NCBI GenBank assembly: GCA_037200005.1
Contig: JBBCGY010000001.1
Coordinates: forward strand, 1,755,103-1,819,102
Reading direction: 5' to 3'
Source of the DNA: Alphaproteobacteria bacterium
GTDB lineage: Bacteria; Pseudomonadota; Alphaproteobacteria; UBA9219; RFNS01
DNA: 64,000 bases
Part shown: positions 57,357 through 64,000 of the stretch, piece after piece
How positions within the stretch are numbered: position 1 is the first letter of the stretch
How the letters are laid out: each line of letters opens with the position of its first letter
Translations under genes and position numbers: made by a program
The notes under the pieces: model-generated
Told to the model about the DNA's origin: nothing
Database searches by the model: none
The model's input: the letters and a program-made list of their open reading frames with translations, nothing else

Positions 57357-57992
57357 TTAACCAATAGCGGCGCAAAAGGCGGCGATTTTGGCTGGATTCT
57401 TGACGCCCGGCCTGTCTTCCACGCCGGACGAAACATCCACCTGCGCCGCCCCGCTGATGCCGACGGCCTCTGCGACATTGTCGGGCGTCAGCCCGCCCGC
57501 CAGCATCCAGGGCCGGGGAAATGTCCGCCCGGCCAGAAGCCGCCAGTCGAACGCCGCCGCGTTGCCGCCGGGCAAAGAAGCGCCGGGCGCGGGCTTGGCG
57601 TCGAACAGCAGCTGATCGGCCAGCGGCGCGTAATCGGCGACGGCGGCGAAATCTTCCGCCGCCGCGATCTTGACCGCTTTGATGATTTTCGCGCCGGTCG
57701 CGGCCTTGATCGCCGCCACGCGGCGCGGCGCTTCCGAACCGTGCAGCTGCAGCCAATCGAGCGGAACATGCCGCAATGCGGCTTGCAGCGCCGCGTCATC
57801 GGGATCGACGAACAGCCCGGCGATCTGGATTCTTCCCGCCGCCAGCCTCGCGAGCTGAGCCGCCTGCTCAAGCGTCACTGCGCGCGGCGAAAGCGGATGG
57901 AAAACCAGCCCCACATAATGCGCGCCCGCGCCGATGGCCGCCGTCAGGCTTTGAGGATCGTTAATGCCGCAGATTTTTACTTTGACCGGCAT
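57357..57992 (-). CDS. trpF: Phosphoribosylanthranilate isomerase
   Basis: 211 residues. The general-base Cys in VKICGIND, HYVGLVFHPLSPR, LQLHG and the general-acid Asp in QVDVSSGVED, with AGGLTPDNV for phosphate. It isomerises PRA to CdRP in tryptophan synthesis. It is the head of the trp cluster; the two PfkB genes separate it from trpB. Confidence 0.95.
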   Translation of the reverse strand: MPVKVKICGINDPQSLTAAIGAGAHYVGLVFHPLSPRAVTLEQAAQLARLAAGRIQIAGLFVDPDDAALQAALRHVPLDWLQLHGSEAPRRVAAIKAATGAKIIKAVKIAAAEDFAAVADYAPLADQLLFDAKPAPGASLPGGNAAAFDWRLLAGRTFPRPWMLAGGLTPDNVAEAVGISGAAQVDVSSGVEDRPGVKNPAKIAAFCAAIG

Positions 57993-58005
57993 GAATTTGA
58001 ACTCG

Positions 58006-58151
58006 AGGATGTGTTTTCAATTGCGTCAGAATGAGGCGAAAATGCAGGTTTTCGAGCACCGGCGCGCAGCGTACCTTAAATGTACGTGAGCACCGGAAGC
58101 GCAGAAAATCTGTATTTGCAGCCCATTATGGCGCAATTGAGAATACATCCT
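58006..58151. repeat. Structured dispersed repeat, copy 3
   Basis: A 146-bp near-palindrome upstream of trpF, ending at the stop codon of the next gene. Outer arms GGATGT / ACATCC and TCAATTGCG / CGCAATTGA; middle stem GGTTTTC / GAAAATC (one G-U); apex CGTAC-CTTAAAT-GTACG, where both sides changed relative to the CGTAT/ATACG of copies 1 and 2. It shares GGCGAAAA, TACGTGAGCA and TTTGCAGCCC with them. Confidence 0.9.
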
Positions 58152-58509
58152 ATGGTTCCTGGATGGAACCCGTCACGTAATCGATCCAATAGACTTTCTG
58201 GGCGCCCTTGGCTTCGGGAACGATGCAAACGATTTCATAAAGCGGGGGCTTGCCGTCAGGCACGATTTCATGCGCGATGCTGACGATTTCGGCGCAAGGC
58301 CTGCCTTTCAGATTGAGGGTGCTTTTGAGCATGCGCTCAACCACGTCCGCGGGCGGAACCTCGCTGATATTCTCCATGGTAATCTTGCTGCCGGTCAGAT
58401 GACTGCTGAATAATAAAAAGTGCTTTTTCTCCAGGTCGCTGTATTCGCCCGCACAGACGGCGCGGCTGAACAAACCCAGAGCCAGGATAAGCAGGATGCG
58501 CATTGTCAT
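58150..58509 (-). CDS. Small secreted protein, unknown
   Basis: 119 residues (ATG at 58509, or 58503) preceded by AGAGAGG. Signal peptide (RILLILALGLFSRAVCA), then a mature part with two cysteines (RPCAEIV, EIVCIV) and aromatic WIDYVTG near the end. No family recognised. The gene starts 12 bases after ymdB, so it is probably its operon partner. Confidence 0.6.
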   Translation of the reverse strand: MTMRILLILALGLFSRAVCAGEYSDLEKKHFLLFSSHLTGSKITMENISEVPPADVVERMLKSTLNLKGRPCAEIVSIAHEIVPDGKPPLYEIVCIVPEAKGAQKVYWIDYVTGSIQEP

Positions 58510-58521
58510 GGTACCTCTCTT

Positions 58522-59331
58522 TCAGTCTTCCGTGGGAGCCAATCTACCCCCGGCGCGGATGGGGCGGATTGAGGATGCAAGCCCGGTGCGATCATCCGTG
58601 GTTATGAACGCACCGCACAAAGTCGCCTCGCCTTCAGCGGGAGTCATGCGCTCGGTCGGCAGTTTACGGGTGAATTTGGCGACTGGCACGTCTTTTTTCA
58701 TGCCGATCACGCTGTCATAATCGCCGGACATGCCCGCGTCCGTCTGATAGGCCGTGCCGCCGGGGAGAATAAAGGCGTCCGCCGTCGGAATATGAGTATG
58801 GGTGCCGACCACGGCGCTGACGCGCCCATCCAGATAATGCCCGAAAGCCATTTTCTCCGAACTGGCCTCGGCATGGAAATCGATGAAGATCGCATCGACC
58901 GAATGGCCCAGCCGATGGGTCGCCAGAAGCTTTTGCGCCGAGGCGAACGGATCGTCGAGCGCCTCCATGAAAAGCCGCCCCATGAGATTAGCGACCAGCA
59001 CTTTCTTTCCCGCCGCCGTCGTGATGACGGTTTCGCCCCGCCCCGGCGTGCCTTCGGGGTAATTAAGCGGGCGCAGCAAATGCGGCTCCTGATGAATTTG
59101 CCCCAAAAGCTCTTTCTGGTCCCACACATGGTTGCCGGTGGTCAGGCAATGAATGCCGAGGGCGAAAAACTCCCGCGCCAGCTTTTGCGTCACGCCGAAG
59201 CCCGCCGCCGCGTTCTCGGCATTGGCGATGATGATGTCCGGGCGCAATTTCTCCTTAAGGCGCGGCAGATGCGCCGCGACCGCCTCGCGCCCGGAGCGCC
59301 CCACGATGTCGCCGATAAAAAGTATATTCAC
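58522..59331 (-). CDS. ymdB: YmdB-type metallophosphoesterase
   Basis: 269 residues, TIGR00282-type. Metal ligands in FIGDIVGRSG, NAENAAAGFG, TTGNHVWDQ, DFHAEASSEK and GTHTHIPTAD are complete. YmdB hydrolyses 2',3'-cyclic nucleotides in Bacillus; the role in Proteobacteria is less clear. It is divergent from ispE with a 30-bp gap. Confidence 0.95.
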   Translation of the reverse strand: MNILFIGDIVGRSGREAVAAHLPRLKEKLRPDIIIANAENAAAGFGVTQKLAREFFALGIHCLTTGNHVWDQKELLGQIHQEPHLLRPLNYPEGTPGRGETVITTAAGKKVLVANLMGRLFMEALDDPFASAQKLLATHRLGHSVDAIFIDFHAEASSEKMAFGHYLDGRVSAVVGTHTHIPTADAFILPGGTAYQTDAGMSGDYDSVIGMKKDVPVAKFTRKLPTERMTPAEGEATLCGAFITTDDRTGLASSIRPIRAGGRLAPTED

Positions 59332-59361
59332 GTCAATCCCACTCTAAGCTATGCAGTCTCG

Positions 59362-60234
59362 ATGCATACCATAACTATGTTCGCCCCGGCAAAGATCAAC
59401 CTATACCTCCATGTCACCGGCAGGCGGGAGGACGGCTATCATCTGCTCGACAGTCTGGTAGCGTTCGCGGATATCGGCGACCGGATCGCGGTCGAGGCGG
59501 CGGATCGCTTCGAATTCGCGCTGACGGGGCCGATGGCGGCGAGCCTTGCGGGCGAGAACCCTGAAGGCAATCTGGCCGTCCGCGCCGCGAAAACCCTGGC
59601 TCTGGCGGCGAAGAAACCGCTAAACTTCAAAATCACGCTCGAAAAAAATCTTCCCATCGCCTCGGGCATCGGCGGCGGCTCGACCGACGCGGCGGCGGCC
59701 TTGCTGGCGCTCGCTCGCTTCTGGAATTTACGGCCGGAAACCCTGCCGCTGCACGAAATCGCGCGTGGGCTGGGGCAGGATATCCCCGCCTGCCTGCTGC
59801 GCCGCCCCTGCTATTTCCGCAATATCGGCGACGAGCTCGATCCCGCCCCCAATTTACCGCGCACCGGGATCGTGCTCGCCAATCCCGGCCTGTCGGTGCC
59901 GACGCCCGCCGTATTCAAGCGGCGGCAGGGCGATTTCTCGCCCCCTGCCCGTTTGGAACCAGCCGCGACGCTGCAAGACCTGATCGCGGCGCTGAAGACC
60001 CGCCGCAACGATCTCTACGCGCCCGCCATCGAACTCGCCCCTGCTATAGCCGACTGCCTGAACGCGGTGGCGGCGACGCAAGATTGCCTGCTCGCGCGCA
60101 TGTCGGGCAGCGGCGCGACCTGCTTCGGGCTTTATGAAACCGCGGCACTGGCGGGCGCGGCGGCGGCGGCCTTGCAGAAACAGCATCCCGATTGGTGGGT
60201 GCAAAGCGGCGTCGTGCCGTTCGCGGATTCATGA
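59362..60234 (+). CDS. ispE: 4-diphosphocytidyl-2-C-methyl-D-erythritol kinase
   Basis: 290 residues from the ATG at 59362 (another ATG is at 59377). GHMP kinase motifs: PAKINLYLHVTGRREDGYH, PIASGIGGGSTDAAAALLA (ATP loop) and RMSGSGATCFGL. It phosphorylates CDP-ME in the MEP isoprenoid pathway. It overlaps the glycosyltransferase by ATGA. Confidence 0.95.
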   Translation: MHTITMFAPAKINLYLHVTGRREDGYHLLDSLVAFADIGDRIAVEAADRFEFALTGPMAASLAGENPEGNLAVRAAKTLALAAKKPLNFKITLEKNLPIASGIGGGSTDAAAALLALARFWNLRPETLPLHEIARGLGQDIPACLLRRPCYFRNIGDELDPAPNLPRTGIVLANPGLSVPTPAVFKRRQGDFSPPARLEPAATLQDLIAALKTRRNDLYAPAIELAPAIADCLNAVAATQDCLLARMSGSGATCFGLYETAALAGAAAAALQKQHPDWWVQSGVVPFADS

Positions 60235-61448
60235 TATCGCCCCGGACACTTGCCCATAAAATCTGGCAGCGTTTCCCGCCCGCATGGCGGCGCGAGATTC
60301 TGTTTCGCCTCTCGTCGGCTTTCGCGCCACGTCCGGACCGGAACCCCATCATTCCGCCGGGCGCGCCGGTGATCGTGGTCGGGCCTCTGGCGGCGGCGAC
60401 CGGCCTTGGAGAATGGGCGCGGCTTGCGCTGCAAGCCTTCCAGACGGCGGGACTCGACGCGCGCGGTATCGATTTGTCCAAAGCCCTGATGCAGGGCGCG
60501 GATTTCCCGCAAACCGCATGGCGCGAAGGACGCGACGCCTATGGCCCCGGCACGCTCGTGCTGCATATCAACGCGCCCTATGTGCCGCTGGCGCTATGGC
60601 TCCTCGGACGGCGGCTGGTGCGCGGCAAGAAAATCATCGCCTGCTGGGCCTGGGAATTGCCGGATATTCCCGCCGACTGGCGCTGGGGACTTCCGTTCGC
60701 GCATGAGATATGGGGATTGAGCCGCTTCACCGCCGATGCCATCGCCCGTCACACCGCCTTGCCGGTCAAGGTGACGCCGCTGCCGGTCGTCAAAGGCGAA
60801 GCATCGCCGCCCGAAGCGCGGCCCTGGGTCAAGCCGAAAGGCGTCTTCGCGGCGCTGACCATGTTCAACATGGCTTCTGGATTCACGCGCAAGAATCCGC
60901 TCGGCGCGGTCGAGGCGTTCAAAAAAGCTTTCGGCGACGATCCGGGCTGCATGCTGCTGATCAAGACCGTCAACGGGCAGCATTATCCCGAGGGCCTGGA
61001 GGAATTGCGCCGCGCTATCGGCGACGCAGCCAATATCCGGCTTATGGACAAGACTTTCACCGCGGCGGAAACCTCGTCGCTGATCGAAGAATGCGACGCC
61101 GTTCTCTCGCTGCACCGCGCGGAAGGGTTCGGGCTGGTTCCCGCCGAAGCGATGCGGCGCGGCAAGCCCGTCGTGGCGACCGGCTGGTCGGGCAATATGG
61201 ATTTCATGAATGCGGAGAATTCCTGCCCTGTCGGCTACCGCCTCGCGCCCGCGCATGATCCGCAGCGCACCTATGACCACGCCGCGCAAAACTGGGCCGA
61301 GCCCGACACCGACGAGGCCGCCGCATGCCTTCGCCGCCTGCGCACCGACCCGGCTTTCGCGGCAAAGCTCGGCGTCCGCGCCGCCGAAGATGCGGAAAAG
61401 CTATGGAATCTTGAAACGTATGCAGGATATTTAACAGGCAAATCTTGA
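60231..61448 (+). CDS. GT-B glycosyltransferase (group 1-like)
   Basis: 405 residues from the ATG at 60231, overlapping the ispE stop. Rossmann-like halves with VIVVGPLAAATGLGEWARL and AWELPDIPADW; the C-terminal sugar-nucleotide site is DAVLSLHRAEGFGLVPAEAM (E-x7-E type), followed by GKPVVATGWSGNMDFM. It fits GT4-like transferases. The link to gmd downstream suggests a GDP-mannose or deoxysugar polymer; the acceptor is unknown. Confidence 0.88.
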   Translation: MISPRTLAHKIWQRFPPAWRREILFRLSSAFAPRPDRNPIIPPGAPVIVVGPLAAATGLGEWARLALQAFQTAGLDARGIDLSKALMQGADFPQTAWREGRDAYGPGTLVLHINAPYVPLALWLLGRRLVRGKKIIACWAWELPDIPADWRWGLPFAHEIWGLSRFTADAIARHTALPVKVTPLPVVKGEASPPEARPWVKPKGVFAALTMFNMASGFTRKNPLGAVEAFKKAFGDDPGCMLLIKTVNGQHYPEGLEELRRAIGDAANIRLMDKTFTAAETSSLIEECDAVLSLHRAEGFGLVPAEAMRRGKPVVATGWSGNMDFMNAENSCPVGYRLAPAHDPQRTYDHAAQNWAEPDTDEAAACLRRLRTDPAFAAKLGVRAAEDAEKLWNLETYAGYLTGKS

Positions 61449-61512
61449 ATTCTTGTGAAGGCCATGCGACTAATTGCCCCCCTTGGCCGCTGATTCGTTA
61501 AAGAGGATTTGA

Positions 61513-62565
<1,053 letters not shown>

Positions 62566-62577
62566 GAGGCTGATAGT

Positions 62578-62964
62578 TTATTTTGTATTTCTGACGCCAT
62601 TTGCGCGGACAATAAGGTTATCTGCCTTGGCTATGCACACGGTCTGTTGCACCCCTTTTCGTGCAACCGTAAAAGGACAAACCTCAAATTTTCCTGAAAC
62701 ATTATGATCGACATCTAAAACAGCGGCGAGATTGTCCGGCATGAGATAGCGCGTATCGACAGCATTGGATTCAAGGGCAAGAGCGAGTCGCTTTCCCGTG
62801 CCCTCAGGACGCATGTAGGGGCGCAGATTGGCTCTCACGCTCACCGTGGCCTGCAAAGAACGGCAAGGAGCCATAACGCGCTTATCCTGACGGCAGGCGC
62901 CGCCGTCGGCATGGGACGGAAAGCTGACAAGCAACACGAGGGATGCCCAAAAAAGCCTGCGCAT
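62578..62964 (-). CDS. Secreted protein, unknown
   Basis: 128 residues. Signal peptide (RRLFWASLVLLVSFPSHA), then four cysteines (GACRQD, APCRSL, FEVCPF, QTVCIA) likely forming two disulfides. No family recognised. Convergent with gmd, 12 bases apart. Confidence 0.6.
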   Translation of the reverse strand: MRRLFWASLVLLVSFPSHADGGACRQDKRVMAPCRSLQATVSVRANLRPYMRPEGTGKRLALALESNAVDTRYLMPDNLAAVLDVDHNVSGKFEVCPFTVARKGVQQTVCIAKADNLIVRANGVRNTK

Positions 62965-63006
62965 TCAAAACCAGCCCATGCAGGTTGAGGAAAGATTTGT
63001 ATGAGG

Positions 63007-63399
63007 CTACTTCCCATAAAAATCAATGTATGTGTTTAATCCTTCGGGAACATCTCCGCCACCTGCATTGTTGAAGGGCCCGAGGCTTAAGTATCGTGTC
63101 AGGCCAAGCCAAGGGGGTGTTTGCCGTCCTTCGCCTTCTTGTCTGAGAAAAAAATTGGTCACACGGAGATCAAGCCGCGTTCCATCCGCAGCATCGATAG
63201 CGGCTTCAACAGCGCGGCCCCACGCATAAGCCTCGATACTGTTATCCGCATTGCGGGGTTTGTCATAGTGGACTAAAGGATTTCTGTCGGAAACAATGCC
63301 CACATAGACTTTGGCAGCATGCAGTTTATTTGCCGAATCTTTGTCCCAATTAGACGGATTATATGGGCTCTTTTTGGGATCGATCAGCTGCGGCGTCAA
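63007..63399 (-). CDS. Unknown protein, N-terminus probably longer
   Basis: 130 residues are readable from a TTG at 63399, but the frame stays open upstream and a different frame from an ATG at 63532 (MGAGEAVGDKLVGLREVCAP) runs into it, so one indel may split a 170-residue protein. Features: NPSNWDKDSANKLHAAKVYVG, SIEAYAWGRAVEAAIDAADG, PPWLGLTRYLSLGPFNNAGG. No family recognised. Confidence 0.45.
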   Translation of the reverse strand: MTPQLIDPKKSPYNPSNWDKDSANKLHAAKVYVGIVSDRNPLVHYDKPRNADNSIEAYAWGRAVEAAIDAADGTRLDLRVTNFFLRQEGEGRQTPPWLGLTRYLSLGPFNNAGGGDVPEGLNTYIDFYGK

Positions 63400-63537
63400 G
63401 CCGGACGTTTCCCCATAAATAGCGGTTGCCCGTTTTTCGGTAATCGGGTCGGGTGCTGTCCGTAATACACGGGGGCGCAGACTTCTCGAAGGCCGACCAA
63501 CTTGTCCCCTACCGCCTCCCCCGCCCCCATCCGTCCA

Positions 63538-63756
63538 CTATCCGCCGTCGGGATTGCCCGCCGGGACGCGCGGCTGGTCTGGGCTATATTTCGCGGCGTA
63601 TTGTTCCAGTGTCTCCATAGACGAAACGATCATGATGATTTCGGTCAGAACGGGCGGAACCCGGCCCTTGCGGATATAATACGAAAAAGCCGTGTTTTCG
63701 GCTTCCCGGCACAACGCCTTTCTTCGTTCCTCAAGCCGTTGCAATTCCGGCATCAT
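63538..63756 (-). CDS. Small unknown protein, 72 residues
   Basis: ATG at 63756 with AAAGGA seven bases before. Charged helical protein: MMPELQRLEERRKALCREAE, then FSYYIRKGRVPPVLTEIIMI. No family recognised. It is preceded by a promoter and a terminator-like hairpin (63808-63894), which suggests attenuation. Confidence 0.5.
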   Translation of the reverse strand: MMPELQRLEERRKALCREAENTAFSYYIRKGRVPPVLTEIIMIVSSMETLEQYAAKYSPDQPRVPAGNPDGG

Positions 63757-63807
63757 GGGGCAAATCCTTTCGGCAATTATTGGGGACCGGCCCGTACCGG
63801 CCAATAA

Positions 63808-63842
63808 AAAACCCGCCTGAACGATGCGGTCCGGCGGGTTTT
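63808..63842 (-). terminator. Terminator-like hairpin in leader of small gene
   Basis: AAAACCCGCC / GGCGGGTTTT, a perfect 10-bp stem. On the minus strand it is followed by TTTTTTATT, a good intrinsic terminator, about 25 bases after the predicted transcription start and 50 bases before the small gene. Confidence 0.75.
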
Positions 63843-63865
63843 GGGCGCAAGGCCCCTGGGGATTG

Positions 63866-63894
63866 TCTATACCCCGCGACAGAGAAAAAGTCAA
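63866..63894 (-). promoter_or_regulatory. Strong sigma-70 promoter
   Basis: On the minus strand TTGACT (63889-63894), a 17-base spacer and TATAGA (63866-63871). One of the best consensus promoters in the window. It would drive the short leader with the terminator hairpin and the small gene beyond it. Confidence 0.75.
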
Positions 63895-64000
63895 GGGATT
63901 TTTCCCAGCCTTCGCGAGCGCAAGCGAGCAAAGGCTGTCACGCCGCAGCCCGAAGGGCAAAGGCGGATTGGTTGCCACGCTCGCTACGGCTTGGCAGGCC
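63895..64000. other. Window end, no gene seen
   Basis: The last 106 bases contain an imperfect hairpin (CAGCCTT / AAAGGCTG around GCGAGCGCAAGCG) and no convincing reading frame or RNA gene. Confidence 0.5.

Overview
The window looks like an ordinary chromosomal segment of a GC-rich alphaproteobacterium, probably near Rhodospirillales. The support is a ChvG/ChvI-type two-component pair, an RHH_4-type ribbon-helix-helix protein, a DUF2336 protein, the trpF..trpB-trpA-accD-folC order, ybeY-corC-lnt followed by an XRE regulator, phaA-phaB for polyhydroxybutyrate, and an MlaC-type lipid-transport protein. There is no rRNA, tRNA, CRISPR array, prophage or insertion sequence that I can recognise.

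Layout. 0-12 kb (minus strand): a type IV pilus / type II secretion / MSHA-like machine (secretin, two prepilin-type proteins, GspE ATPase, GspF, PilN-, PilO- and PilP-like proteins), interrupted by a small secreted/membrane gene pair and by a zinc alcohol dehydrogenase plus SDR. 12-16 kb: phosphatase-kdsB, a proline-rich envelope protein, DUF2336 and apt. 16-19 kb: a polar amino-acid ABC importer with two tandem binding proteins. 19-29 kb: comM, an RHH regulator, secF, a degenerate Hpt-receiver protein, pyk, an ATPase, a TPR/glycosyltransferase-like protein, rpmJ and phoH. 29-34 kb: unrecognised small genes, guaB, and a HipA-like kinase with a small partner. 34-38 kb: coaX with an archaeal-type 4-phosphopantoate/pantoate-beta-alanine ligase, then chvI-chvG. 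38-43 kb: phaA-phaB, an ABC exporter and a NUDIX hydrolase. 43-50 kb: an unusual sigma factor, ybeY-corC-lnt, an XRE regulator and mlaC. 51-58 kb: folC-accD-trpA-trpB, two PfkB sugar kinases, trpF. 58-64 kb: ymdB, ispE, a glycosyltransferase, gmd and small unknowns.

Two points stand out. First, three intergenic elements of about 145 bp (21.7, 44.8 and 58.0 kb) share short invariant blocks but have outer arms that differ between copies while staying self-complementary within each copy. Base pairs covary at several levels, so this is a dispersed family of structured hairpins that I cannot match to a named family. Second, single-base frameshifts are packed between about 24.0 and 43.1 kb, including in rpmJ, guaB, pyk and coaX, while the flanks are almost clean. 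This looks like a poorly polished assembly segment rather than decay, so genes there are annotated as whole loci across the indels.

The CoA locus deserves attention: a ligase family known mainly from archaea sits 3 bp upstream of a bacterial type III pantothenate kinase, which suggests a hybrid pantothenate route.
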